Assembly: GCF_044759095.2 (NCBI RefSeq) | Contig: NZ_JBIYSM020000002.1 | Span: 1-64,000, forward strand | Length of the DNA: 64,000 nt | DNA from: JBIYSM02 sp044759095 | GTDB taxonomy: Bacteria; Bacillota; Bacilli; Brevibacillales; Brevibacillaceae | Direction: 5' to 3' | Position numbers and translations under genes: made by a program | Notes under the pieces: model-generated | What the model was told of the DNA's origin: nothing | The model's database searches: none | The model's input: the letters and a program-made list of their open reading frames with translations, nothing else | In this document: positions 7,468-15,538 of the stretch, piece after piece | Numbering within the stretch: position 1 is the first letter of the stretch | How the letters are laid out: every line of letters starts with the position of its first letter

Positions 7468-9217
7468 GCTTAATCAGCCCCTTCACTTCTGTATAAATTT
7501 CTTTCGGCAAGAACGGGTTACCGTCATATTTCAGCACAGAGGAAATCTTCTCTGCATGACCTACATGCAGCTTGATGAGATCCTTGATTTGTCCGGTCGC
7601 GTTGTTTTCCACTACGACAACATGCTTTGCCTTTTCCACATACGGCTTGAGAACTTCAGCCGGGAATGGATGGATCAGACGAATTTGAGCATGATTTACT
7701 TTAACGCCCTCATTCTCAAGGCGTTGTTTTGCTTCCTGGATGGTGCCGCCAGTGGAGTTGATACCCACGATCAGCACGTCCGGTTCGTTATGCGCAGCGT
7801 CGAACAGGACAGGGTTTTTGAAGTTTTTCAGTACGCCTTCCATCTTCTTCAGACGCTTATCCATTTGCTGCTTACGGTTCAGGGCGTTTTCGGACGGACG
7901 ACCGGTTTGATCGTGTTCAACACCTGTTACATGGTGCAGACCGTACTTTTGACCTGGAATGACGCGCGGGGATACGCCGTCTTCTGTCAGTTCGTAACGC
8001 TTGAACAAGTCGTTTTGCTCTTTCTCCGGCAATTCTTGACCGGCGAGCAGTTTGCCGCGGCGGATTTCCACCTTGCTGTAGTCAAACGGAGTTACGGTTT
8101 GCTTATTCAGAGAAAGAGTCAGGTCCGTCAAAACAATGACTGGCAGTTGGTACTCTTCCGCGATGTTAAACGCTTCCACTGTGTCATAGAAGCACTCTTC
8201 CACTGTGCTAGGGGCGATGACAACTTTCGGGATTTCCCCGTGAGTGCCATAGATCATTGCATTTACGTCGGATTGCTCCTGTTTGGTCGGCAGACCGGTG
8301 GATGGACCGCCACGCTGAGTATCCACAATCACTACAGGGGTTTCAGTCATACCGGCAAGGCCGATCGCTTCCATCATCAGGGAAAGACCAGGACCTGCGG
8401 ACGCAGTCAGAGCACGAACACCGCCGTAATTGGCGCCGATCGCCATAGTGATCGCAGCGATCTCGTCTTCCGTCTGAATAACGGTACCGCCGAACTTCGG
8501 CAGCTTTTTAATCAGGTATTCCATGATTTCAGATGCTGGCGTAATCGGATACGCCGGCATGAAACGGCAACCTGCCGCAACCGCACCCAACGCGATCGCG
8601 TCGTTTCCGATCATGAACAGTTGCTTCTGGCCTTCTGCTTTTTCCAGCTGGAACTCTGGGAGTTGTCCACCTGTTTGTTCATTTACAAAATCAAATCCGC
8701 GGCGAATGGCTTCCATGTTCTTTTCGACCACTTTTTCGCCTTTGCGGAGGAACATATCTTCAACAATGTTTCGATAACTTTCTACGGAAATTCCGAGAAT
8801 GGCACTGGAGGCGCCGATGGAAACCATGTTTTTCATCAGGGATGTACCCAGCTCTTCCGCAATTTCGGTCAGGGGTACAGCAAACAGGCGAACCGGCTGC
8901 AGGCCTTCCGGAAGCTTCGGATTGAACTTCGCATCTGCAATAATGACGCCGCCTTCGCGCAGTTCGTGAGCGTTTACGTCAATGGTCTCCTGGTCAAACG
9001 CGACGAGAATATCAAGTACATCGGAAATCGCGCGCATTGGTTTCGTGCTAACGCGAATTTTATTGTTGGTGTGTCCACCTTTGATTCGGGAGGAGAAATG
9101 ACGATAGCTGTACAGATGATAACCCATCCGGTTCATGGCCATCGAGAAGATTTCGCCGGTACTTTCGATACCCTCCCCTTGCTGTCCTCCAACTTTCCAA
9201 GAAAGTTGATTAATCAT
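7439..9217 (-). CDS. korA: 2-oxoacid:ferredoxin oxidoreductase, fused gamma-alpha subunit (KorA-like)
   Basis: A 592-residue partner of KorB. Residues 1-190 form the gamma-type CoA/acceptor domain (WKVGGQQGEGIESTGEIF near the start). From about residue 205 comes the pyrimidine-binding alpha domain (MIGNDAIALGAVAAGC, then the AYPITPASEIMEYL substrate motif), and a transketolase-C-like end follows. The ATG at 9217 has AAGGGGTGG eight bases before it; an upstream in-frame ATG at 9304 has no such site and would add 29 unconserved residues. Two sigma-A-type promoters lie upstream. A leader of roughly 95 bases separates the nearer promoter from the start. Confidence 0.9.
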   Translation of the reverse strand: MINQLSWKVGGQQGEGIESTGEIFSMAMNRMGYHLYSYRHFSSRIKGGHTNNKIRVSTKPMRAISDVLDILVAFDQETIDVNAHELREGGVIIADAKFNPKLPEGLQPVRLFAVPLTEIAEELGTSLMKNMVSIGASSAILGISVESYRNIVEDMFLRKGEKVVEKNMEAIRRGFDFVNEQTGGQLPEFQLEKAEGQKQLFMIGNDAIALGAVAAGCRFMPAYPITPASEIMEYLIKKLPKFGGTVIQTEDEIAAITMAIGANYGGVRALTASAGPGLSLMMEAIGLAGMTETPVVIVDTQRGGPSTGLPTKQEQSDVNAMIYGTHGEIPKVVIAPSTVEECFYDTVEAFNIAEEYQLPVIVLTDLTLSLNKQTVTPFDYSKVEIRRGKLLAGQELPEKEQNDLFKRYELTEDGVSPRVIPGQKYGLHHVTGVEHDQTGRPSENALNRKQQMDKRLKKMEGVLKNFKNPVLFDAAHNEPDVLIVGINSTGGTIQEAKQRLENEGVKVNHAQIRLIHPFPAEVLKPYVEKAKHVVVVENNATGQIKDLIKLHVGHAEKISSVLKYDGNPFLPKEIYTEVKGLIKHGDYERVSQ

Positions 9218-9316
9218 TACGAATTCCACCCCTTCAGTGACTGTGAGAAAAGCTGTCCCCACCTTACCCGACAGGGTTCGATGAGATGTGACAAAATTGT
9301 GCATGAGACTGTACCA

Positions 9317-9345
9317 ATTGTAGTCCTAGCTATGCAAAATTGCAA
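9317..9345 (-). promoter_or_regulatory. Sigma-A promoter of korAB (proximal)
   Basis: On the minus strand TTGCAA (9340-9345) is separated by 17 bases from TACAAT (9317-9322), about 100 bases before the korA start. Confidence 0.65.
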
Positions 9346-9412
9346 GTGCTTTTACTGAAATTAGTTTTGATCTCGATTAAACGTTGAACTTGGTACATTA
9401 ATGTTCTTGCTT

Positions 9413-10363
9413 TTATTGTAGCACGTTTTGAAAAACGCGCAACCAGTTTTCATGCATAAATTTCTTCACTTCCGCCTCTTTGTAATGCTTCAGAAGTGCC
9501 TCTGCCAGCACCGAATAGTCGCCTGCCCGTGTGAGATCTCCAAACGTCTCGGTAATGCCGTCAAAGTCGGAGCCAAAGCCTACATGATCCACCCCGCCCA
9601 GGGAACAAACGTGATCGAGGTGTCGCAGCAGGTCGTCAATCCATACCTTCCGCTTCTCACTGGTAACGAAAAAGTCGACGAACGTCAACCCCATCACGCC
9701 TCCTTTGGCAAACAGGGCTTTCATCTGCTCGTCCGTCAGGTTGCGCGGATGATCACACAGCCGCTTCACGTTGGAGTGCGAAGCGATGACCGGAGCGGCA
9801 GACAACTCCAGCGTATCCCAAAAACCGGGTTCCGCGATGTGCGAGACATCAATGATCATACCCAATCGATTCATTTCTTCGACTACTTTTCGTCCAAACA
9901 GGGACAGGCCGCTCGGGTTGGGTTCATGGCATCCGTCTGCCACGGCATTACGGTGGTTCCATGTTAGTGTCATCCCCCTGACACCGAGACGATGCCAGGT
10001 GCGAAGCTGAACGAGGCTTTCTTCGAGAGCGTGCGCGCCTTCTACAAACAGAATAGCCCCTTTCCGATTCTTTAATACGCATTGTTCCAAATCGTTTCGG
10101 GACTGAATCGGGAGCAGTTTTTCACCCGCCACCTTTTCATAGAAGAGATCGAGCATCTCTAGCACGGCATGGTAGCGCCGTCCGAATGGTATGGTGGATG
10201 GAACGTAGCAAGCCAGCACCTGTATGGAGACATTCCCCTTCTCCATTTCGGGAAAACTGACCTGGAGCCGTTCATTTTCCCGGTAAAAATCGAGGTCGCG
10301 CTCCTCCCATAATTTAGACAGTGCATCGCAGTGCGCATCAAATACTCTGATCATCTCACTCAT
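9413..10363 (-). CDS. Membrane dipeptidase, peptidase family M19
   Basis: A 316-residue renal-dipeptidase-type metallopeptidase that cleaves dipeptides, and in some members D-amino-acid-containing ones. Zinc ligands are visible: FDAHCDAL near the N-terminus (HxD), the glutamate in FVEGAHAL (about residue 117), and histidines in VSHIAEPGFWD and ASHSNVKRL. HVGFGSDFDG near residue 264 carries the last aspartate. No signal peptide is visible, so the enzyme is probably cytoplasmic. The ATG at 10363 has AAAGGA seven bases away; an ATG at 10354 with AAGGA is almost as good. It lies between spoVS and korA and is probably transcribed alone. Confidence 0.85.
   Translation of the reverse strand: MSEMIRVFDAHCDALSKLWEERDLDFYRENERLQVSFPEMEKGNVSIQVLACYVPSTIPFGRRYHAVLEMLDLFYEKVAGEKLLPIQSRNDLEQCVLKNRKGAILFVEGAHALEESLVQLRTWHRLGVRGMTLTWNHRNAVADGCHEPNPSGLSLFGRKVVEEMNRLGMIIDVSHIAEPGFWDTLELSAAPVIASHSNVKRLCDHPRNLTDEQMKALFAKGGVMGLTFVDFFVTSEKRKVWIDDLLRHLDHVCSLGGVDHVGFGSDFDGITETFGDLTRAGDYSVLAEALLKHYKEAEVKKFMHENWLRVFQNVLQ
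9415..9442 (-). promoter_or_regulatory. Possible distal sigma-A promoter of korAB inside the dipeptidase gene end
   Basis: TTGCGC (9437-9442), a 16-base spacer and TGC-TACAAT (9415-9420, extended -10) are read on the minus strand. It overlaps the last codons of the dipeptidase gene and would give korAB a longer leader. Confidence 0.4.
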
Positions 10364-10405
10364 CCTTTTTTCCTTTAATCTGGCTGTACAAGCCATTTTG
10401 CACAC

Positions 10406-10438
10406 GAAAAAAACCTGTTCATTCTACGAACAAACAGG
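10406..10438 (-). terminator. Intrinsic terminator of spoVS
   Basis: CCTGTT (10414-10419) pairs with AACAGG (10433-10438), with an inner GTTC/GAAC extension, and is followed on the minus strand by seven T residues. Confidence 0.8.
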
Positions 10439-10466
10439 CAGGTCAAGCAGTCTTCGAGAAGCACGC

Positions 10467-10727
10467 TTATCTCGGTTCCACAATCAATTTTATCGCTGTC
10501 CGCTCTTCTCCATCAATCACGATATCGGTAAAGGCTGGAATGCAGATGAGGTCAACTCCACTAGGCGCTACGAACCCTCGTGCGATCGCTACGGCCTTCA
10601 CAGCTTGGTTAAGTGCCCCAGCGCCAATGGCTTGAATTTCGGCGGCACCGCGTTCGCGAAGTACGCCTGCAAGGGCACCAGCAACGGAGTTGGGGTTAGA
10701 CTTTGCTGAAACTTTTAATACTTCCAT
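10467..10727 (-). CDS. spoVS: Stage V sporulation protein S
   Basis: An 86-residue Alba-like protein, nearly invariant among spore formers, recognised across its whole length (MEVLKVSAKSNPNSVAGALA at the start, AIKLIVEPR at the end). It affects sporulation after asymmetric septation and spore coat assembly; the mechanism is unclear. The ATG at 10727 is preceded by GGGAGG at nine bases, and longer in-frame starts add unconserved residues. A sigma-H-type promoter lies about 50 bases upstream, as expected from B. subtilis. Order rny-ymdB-spoVS is conserved with that species. Confidence 0.97.
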   Translation of the reverse strand: MEVLKVSAKSNPNSVAGALAGVLRERGAAEIQAIGAGALNQAVKAVAIARGFVAPSGVDLICIPAFTDIVIDGEERTAIKLIVEPR

Positions 10728-10775
10728 CCTTTTGAACCTCCCGTCTGATAGGATTACTGTTATCATTAGAATGAT

Positions 10776-10800
10776 ATTCGCATAACCCCTAAAAATTCCT
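10776..10800 (-). promoter_or_regulatory. Sigma-H-type promoter of spoVS
   Basis: On the minus strand AGGAATT (10794-10800) is followed after 14 bases by GAAT (10776-10779). Elements and spacing match the B. subtilis spoVG sigma-H promoter. spoVS is known to depend on sigma-H in B. subtilis, which supports the call. Confidence 0.6.
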
Positions 10801-10844
10801 GCATTCACACAGGAAAGATTCGAAAAATTCAAATCTCATTCATA

Positions 10845-11639
10845 TTATTCCATAAACGGGTGGTTGGCGTCAATTCTGATTCTCTCCAGCTTCCTTGTCT
10901 GACCTGTATTCTTATCCAGCGTAATCAGGACAGCGTTTAACTGGGCAGGACCTGTCGCCACTTCAAAGCGGACGGGCAGCTGGGTCAAAAACTTCTTGAT
11001 GACCGCTTCCCTTTCCATCCCGAGAATGCCGTCCATCGGTCCGCACATGCCGACATCGCTTAAATAGCCGGTCCCTTGCGCCAGCAATCGTTCGTCTCCT
11101 GTTTGGACGTGCGTGTGCGTCCCCACCAGTGCGCTGATCCGACCATCGAGGTACCACGCCAGAGCTTGCTTCTCCGAGGTCGCCTCGGCATGAAAGTCCA
11201 CAAAGATCAGTTTTGTTCGCTTTCGCGCCTGTTCTACCAAGCGGTCAGCCACGTTGAACGGGCAGTCAAGCGGCGGCAAAAAGGCGCGGCCCTGCAGATT
11301 GATCACAGCCAGTTCCCCTTCCGGCTGTTTGATGTATGTAATGCCCTTCCCTGGCGCCCCTTCGGGAAAGTTGGCGGGACGGATCAGGCGCGGTTCACTG
11401 TCGATATAATCAAAGATTTCTTTATTGTCCCAGGCGTGATTGCCCAATGTGATGGCATGGACGCCCGCATCGAACAGCTCTTTGGCAATCTTTTCTGTGA
11501 TCCCTCGGCCGTGCGCGGAATTTTCCCCGTTTGCGACGATAAATGCAGGTTGAAATTTTCGCTTCAGAAGCGGAAGGTATTCCTTTACGATCTCGCGGCC
11601 CGGCGCCCCCATGATGTCTCCGATAAACAACAGCTTCAT
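10845..11639 (-). CDS. ymdB: YmdB metallophosphoesterase (cyclic-nucleotide phosphodiesterase)
   Basis: A 264-residue calcineurin-like phosphoesterase of the YmdB/TIGR00282 group. Metal ligands are visible as GDIMGAPGR (residues 7-15), ANGENSAHGRG (near 36-46), LGNHAWDN (near 66) and the late GTHTHVQT (about 173-180). The B. subtilis protein hydrolyses 2',3'-cyclic nucleotides and affects RNase Y activity, motility and biofilm switching. Its gene follows rny, as here. GGGGTG lies eight bases before the ATG. The rny terminator and a repeat copy separate it from rny, so it may have its own promoter; a TATACT at 11660-11665 is a possible -10 but has no good -35. Confidence 0.92.
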   Translation of the reverse strand: MKLLFIGDIMGAPGREIVKEYLPLLKRKFQPAFIVANGENSAHGRGITEKIAKELFDAGVHAITLGNHAWDNKEIFDYIDSEPRLIRPANFPEGAPGKGITYIKQPEGELAVINLQGRAFLPPLDCPFNVADRLVEQARKRTKLIFVDFHAEATSEKQALAWYLDGRISALVGTHTHVQTGDERLLAQGTGYLSDVGMCGPMDGILGMEREAVIKKFLTQLPVRFEVATGPAQLNAVLITLDKNTGQTRKLERIRIDANHPFME

Positions 11640-11674
11640 TGCAGAATCACCCCACTCCTAGTATACCTAAAATA

Positions 11675-11737
11675 CCCACCCGGCGATAGCTAACGCTGTG
11701 CCGGGCGGGGCCCCGAACTCTTACCAAGGGGCTGTAT
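11675..11737 (-). repeat. Dispersed GC-rich intergenic repeat, copy R2 (short form)
   Basis: CCCACCCGGC (11675-11684) and GCCGGGCGGG (starting 11700) form the first hairpin with one mismatch. GCCCC and GGGGC further right form a second. The copy ends with CTGTAT. It lies between rny and ymdB, about 36 bp before the ymdB start and beyond the rny terminator. Confidence 0.85.
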
Positions 11738-11750
11738 CTGATGATTAGTC

Positions 11751-11779
11751 AAAAAAGAAAGTGGCGCTTGCGCCACTTT
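11751..11779 (-). terminator. Intrinsic terminator of rny
   Basis: AAAGTGGCGC (11758-11767) pairs with GCGCCACTTT (11770-11779), followed on the minus strand by TTTCTTTTTT. Confidence 0.9.
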
Positions 11780-13331
11780 ACTTTGCGTACTCGACCGCCC
11801 GCGTTTCGCGGATGACGGTGACTTTGATATGTCCCGGATAGTCAAGTTCGTTTTCAATTCGCTTGGTAATTTCCCTTGCCAGACGAACCGCTTCCGCATC
11901 GTCAATTTTTTCAGGCTGAACCATGACGCGAATCTCGCGGCCTGCCTGAATCGCGTACGATTTTTCAACTCCATCAAACGCCTCTGAAATCTCTTCCAGC
12001 TTTTCCAAACGCTTGATATAGGTTTCCAGCGTTTCACGGCGAGCCCCCGGACGCGCTGCAGACAATGCATCTGCGGCCCCAACCAGCATGGCGATCACGG
12101 AGGTTGGCTCCGTATCCCCGTGGTGGGAAGCAATACTGTTGATCACAACAGGGTGCTCATTGTACTTCTTCGCTAATTCCACACCGATTTCCACGTGGGA
12201 ACCTTCCACTTCGTGGTCAATGGCCTTACCGATGTCGTGGAGAAGACCGGCCCGTTTCGCCAGTTTCACGTCTTCCTTCATCTCAGCCGCCATCAGGCCG
12301 GCGAGATGAGCTACTTCCATCGAGTGTTTCAGCACGTTTTGACCGTAGCTGGTTCGATAGCGCAATCGGCCCAAAATTTTGATCAAATCAGGATGCAGCC
12401 CATGAACGTCCGTTTCGAACGTAGCTTGTTCACCGTATTCACGGATGCGCTCATCCACTTCGCGACGAGCCTTGTCCACCATCTCCTCGATGCGGGCCGG
12501 ATGGATCCGGCCATCGGCAACGAGCTTGTCCAAGGCGGTTTTCGCAATTTCACGGCGAATCGGATCGAAGCCGGAAAGAATCACCGCTTCCGGCGTGTCG
12601 TCGATAATCAGGTCAATACCGGTCAATGTCTCCAGTGCGCGAATATTGCGCCCTTCTCGACCGATAATCCGCCCCTTCATCTCGTCGTTTGGCAGCGTCA
12701 CAACCGAGACGGTCGTTTCGGCAACATGATCAGCAGCGCAGCGTTGGATCGCCGTCGTGATGATTTCACGGGCGCGCTTGTCTGCTTCCTCTTTTGCCTG
12801 CGTTTCAATCTCCTTGATCATGACCGCCATCTCGTGGCGAACGGTATTCTCGACGTTGGTCAGAATGATGTTCTTCGCTTCCTCCTGGGTCAAACCGGAA
12901 ATGCGTTCCAATTCTGCCACTTGCGCTTTATATAATTGCTCTGCCTTGCTTTGGAGTTCCGCAACGTTCTTGTCACGCTCGACAAGTTCTTCTTCCCTGC
13001 GCTCCAGCTGCTCCAGCTTGCGATCGAGCGACTCCTCCTTTTGCAGCAGACGACGCTCCTGGCGCTGAATTTCGTTGCGGCGTTCGCGCAGCTCATTTTC
13101 CGCTTCAGATCGAAGCTTGAACACCTCGTCCTTCGCTTCCAGCACCTTTTCCTTCTTCACTGCTTCGGCATCCCGTTTCGCTTCCTCCACGATCTGCTTG
13201 GCGGCTTCCTCCGCACTGGAGATTTTCGCTTCCGCAATGGATTTGCGAATCAGGTAGCCGATGCCGAATCCGACTCCGAGCATGGCGAGCAACAAAATAA
13301 TCACGATTGGATGTAACAAAATGGCACTCAT
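11778..13331 (-). CDS. rny: Ribonuclease Y
   Basis: A 517-residue membrane-anchored endoribonuclease that starts decay of many mRNAs and anchors the RNA degradosome. Residues 6-26 form the single membrane helix (IVIILLLAMLGVGFGIGYLI). A long charged coiled coil follows to about residue 200. Then come a KH domain with GRIIGREGRNIRALE and an HD domain with HDIGKAID, the metal-binding pair. Length and order match the B. subtilis protein. GGAGGTG precedes the ATG at a rather long 13 bases. It is transcribed alone between the recX terminator and its own. Confidence 0.96.
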   Translation of the reverse strand: MSAILLHPIVIILLLAMLGVGFGIGYLIRKSIAEAKISSAEEAAKQIVEEAKRDAEAVKKEKVLEAKDEVFKLRSEAENELRERRNEIQRQERRLLQKEESLDRKLEQLERREEELVERDKNVAELQSKAEQLYKAQVAELERISGLTQEEAKNIILTNVENTVRHEMAVMIKEIETQAKEEADKRAREIITTAIQRCAADHVAETTVSVVTLPNDEMKGRIIGREGRNIRALETLTGIDLIIDDTPEAVILSGFDPIRREIAKTALDKLVADGRIHPARIEEMVDKARREVDERIREYGEQATFETDVHGLHPDLIKILGRLRYRTSYGQNVLKHSMEVAHLAGLMAAEMKEDVKLAKRAGLLHDIGKAIDHEVEGSHVEIGVELAKKYNEHPVVINSIASHHGDTEPTSVIAMLVGAADALSAARPGARRETLETYIKRLEKLEEISEAFDGVEKSYAIQAGREIRVMVQPEKIDDAEAVRLAREITKRIENELDYPGHIKVTVIRETRAVEYAK

Positions 13332-13442
13332 CGTATTTTCTTTTCACCTCCTTATTGTGAGACATCTCCCCGCTTTCCAAGCATTCATTTTCCATGGTTG
13401 TCACATTTGCATGTTCATGATGCAGCCTATACAAAGGAACCT

Positions 13443-13503
13443 AAAAAACAAGACCGATGCTACTCGGTCCGCTGAATCCGTACAAAGCGCTACGGATGTT
13501 CAG
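13443..13503 (-). terminator. Double stem-loop terminator downstream of recX
   Basis: On the minus strand a stem formed by 13472-13482 and 13491-13503 is followed by a second one, GACCGA/TCGGTC (13452-13469), and then TTGTTTTTT. The gap from here to recX (13504-13618) shows no gene. Confidence 0.75.
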
Positions 13504-13618
13504 TTTTTCCATTGCATACAAGCGAAAGAATTAGCGAAAAGGCATGAAACACCAAGTAAATACACACCTATTTTATTATTTGTGAACAAGAATTGTCAAG
13601 AACATGCAAAAAGCATTG

Positions 13619-14260
13619 TCAGCCGAGTCCGCCTTCCCGCCATTCCCGGCGCAGTCCCTGGATGATCGAGGAGGAAAATCCCTTTCGCATCAGCATCGCC
13701 ATCAGCTTGCGTTCCGTCTCAGAATCCGGCGGACCGTCGCTGTTTCGGAATCGTTTTGCGACCAATTTCCGGGCTGCTTCCAGTTCCTGTTCCCGGCTGA
13801 TGGAACCGACAGCCTCATCAACAATCTCCCCGGCTACTCCAAGCTGCTTCAGTTCCATGCGCAGCACATAGGAGCTTCGCGGTTTTAATCGCAACCGTTC
13901 CTGTACCCATTGCTTGGAAAAGGCTTCGTCATTGATGTATCCCTGCTGCTTGCAGCGCTCGCAGATGTCTTGGGCCAGTTCCGGAGAAAAGCCTTTTTCC
14001 TGAAGGTATTTGATCGCCTGCTGAGCGGTGCGGGGCCGGATTCCAAGATAGCGTAGCGCCAGAAGATACGCTTTGTGTGCTTCTTCGGCCAACAGGATCT
14101 CTCGGCAAAACGCTTCGTCCAGTTCCGCTCCCTTCAAAAGGTTGTATTTCACCAGAATGTCTTCGTGGACGGAAAAGGCAAACTCGTCATCCACGTAAAG
14201 GTGGTAGCGGTGCTTGTTTTTCGTATCCTGATGAACTGCGCTAATCCGCCCGCTTTTCAT
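13619..14260 (-). CDS. recX: Regulatory protein RecX
   Basis: A 213-residue RecX protein, which binds RecA filaments and limits or modulates their activity. The body is built of tandem three-helix repeats; ALRYLGIRPRTAQQAIKYLQEKG and QGYINDEAFSKQWVQERL are typical. The ATG at 14260 is preferred over an ATG six bases upstream because AAAGGAG then sits nine bases away. It lies directly downstream of recA with a weak hairpin in between, so part of its expression probably comes from the LexA-controlled recA promoter. Confidence 0.92.
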   Translation of the reverse strand: MKSGRISAVHQDTKNKHRYHLYVDDEFAFSVHEDILVKYNLLKGAELDEAFCREILLAEEAHKAYLLALRYLGIRPRTAQQAIKYLQEKGFSPELAQDICERCKQQGYINDEAFSKQWVQERLRLKPRSSYVLRMELKQLGVAGEIVDEAVGSISREQELEAARKLVAKRFRNSDGPPDSETERKLMAMLMRKGFSSSIIQGLRREWREGGLG

Positions 14261-14296
14261 CTGCATGTGCTCCTTTCCGTCGAAGAGAATGAGGAA

Positions 14297-14317
14297 AGCC
14301 TGTCATGGAGACAGGCT
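14297..14317 (-). terminator. Hairpin between recA and recX (possible partial terminator)
   Basis: AGCCTGTC (14297-14304) pairs with GACAGGCT (14310-14317). Only a short, interrupted T stretch follows on the minus strand, so it may reduce rather than stop transcription into recX. Confidence 0.5.
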
Positions 14318-14331
14318 GCATAGCTTCCCTA

Positions 14332-15390
14332 TTAGTCTAAATCAAACGCCGGCTCTTCGTCCTGCTCCGGATCGTGTACTGGTTCTGCGGAAGGGATCGA
14401 GTTCGGGTTGAGGCTGAAATACTCGCGCACTTTGGCTTCGATCTGGCTCGCAATAGCCGGGTTTTCTTTCAGGAAGATCTTCGCGTTTTCCCGTCCCTGA
14501 CCCAGGCGATCGTCATTAAAGGAGTACCAGGCGCCGCTCTTTTGAACCACGTCGATCTCCGCACCGATATCGAGGATGCTGCCCTCTTTTGAAATGCCTT
14601 CACCGTACATGATGTCCACCTCTGCCGTCTTGAACGGAGGTGCCACCTTGTTTTTCACGACTTTGATCTTGGTTTTGCTGCCGACCACGTCGTTGCCCAC
14701 CTTAATTGATTCTGCCTTGCGAACATCAAGTCGAACGCTGGCGTAGAATTTCAGAGCGCGGCCTCCCGGAGTGGTTTCCGGATTGCCGAACATGACTCCC
14801 ACTTTCTCGCGCAGCTGGTTGATGAAGATGGCAATTGTCTTGGACTTGTTGATTGCACCGGAGAGCTTGCGCAGCGCCTGCGACATGAGCCGCGCCTGCA
14901 GACCGACGTGAGAATCGCCCATCTCGCCTTCAATCTCTGCCTTCGGAACGAGCGCAGCTACCGAGTCGACGACAATGATGTCCACCGCACCGGAACGAAC
15001 CAGTGCTTCGGCAATTTCCAGCGCCTGTTCGCCAGTGTCCGGCTGGGAAAGCAGCAGTTCTTCAATGTTCACGCCAAGCTTTGCAGCATAGACGGGATCA
15101 AGCGCATGCTCCGCATCGATGAAAGCGGCTTGTCCGCCTTGCTTTTGCACTTCCGCGATGGCGTGCAAGGCAACGGTTGTTTTACCGGAAGACTCCGGTC
15201 CGTAAATCTCAACAATCCGTCCACGCGGGAAGCCGCCCACGCCGAGCGCGATGTCAAGCGCCAGCGCACCGCTGGAGACGGTGGAAACCTGTACGTTGGC
15301 CATATCTCCCAATTTCATGATAGAGCCTTTTCCAAATTGTTTTTCTATTTGACGCAATGCACTTTCCAAAGCAGCGCGACGATCTGACAA
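14332..15390 (-). CDS. recA: Recombinase RecA
   Basis: A 352-residue RecA: ATP-dependent strand exchange, repair and activation of LexA self-cleavage. Walker A GPESSGKT is at residues 64-71, with IIVVDSVAAL as Walker B and the L2 loop region around NQLREKVGVMFGNPETTPGG. The C-terminal tail is acidic. The TTG at 15390 is chosen because AAAGGGAG precedes it by eight bases and the protein then starts MSDRRAALE like its relatives; a GTG nine bases upstream is less likely. A sigma-A-type promoter and a LexA box lie upstream. Confidence 0.98.
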   Translation of the reverse strand: MSDRRAALESALRQIEKQFGKGSIMKLGDMANVQVSTVSSGALALDIALGVGGFPRGRIVEIYGPESSGKTTVALHAIAEVQKQGGQAAFIDAEHALDPVYAAKLGVNIEELLLSQPDTGEQALEIAEALVRSGAVDIIVVDSVAALVPKAEIEGEMGDSHVGLQARLMSQALRKLSGAINKSKTIAIFINQLREKVGVMFGNPETTPGGRALKFYASVRLDVRKAESIKVGNDVVGSKTKIKVVKNKVAPPFKTAEVDIMYGEGISKEGSILDIGAEIDVVQKSGAWYSFNDDRLGQGRENAKIFLKENPAIASQIEAKVREYFSLNPNSIPSAEPVHDPEQDEEPAFDLD

Positions 15391-15430
15391 GAGATACACT
15401 CCCTTTCAACATTCGTAACTTCTTGTTTTC

Positions 15431-15460
15431 ATCATACATCGAGACAGAAGGATTTGCCAA
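15431..15460 (-). promoter_or_regulatory. recA promoter
   Basis: On the minus strand TTGGCA (15455-15460), an 18-base spacer and TATGAT (15431-15436) form a sigma-A-type promoter about 40 bases before the recA start. Confidence 0.6.
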
Positions 15461-15470
15461 GCTTTTTTTG

Positions 15471-15484
15471 CGAACAAATATTCG
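15471..15484 (-). promoter_or_regulatory. LexA (DinR) operator of recA
   Basis: CGAACAAATATTCG matches the Gram-positive SOS box CGAAC-N4-GTTCG with one change in one arm. It lies just upstream of the -35 element of recA, a place where LexA can block RNA polymerase. Confidence 0.75.
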
Positions 15485-15489
15485 CATCA

Positions 15490-15531
15490 AAGAAAACACC
15501 ACCACATCCCGGCGGGGGACTGGTGGTGGTG
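15490..15531 (-). terminator. Intrinsic terminator of the DEAD-box helicase gene
   Basis: CACCACCA (15497-15504) pairs with TGGTGGTG on the right (521-531 region), around a GC-rich loop. TTTTCTTT follows on the minus strand. Confidence 0.75.
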
Positions 15532-15538
15532 AGGCTCA

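Noticed and set aside
7442..9358. A 638-codon plus-strand open frame opposite korA
   Set aside because: It mirrors the codon bias of korA, has no recognisable motifs and has no ribosome site; korA is certain.
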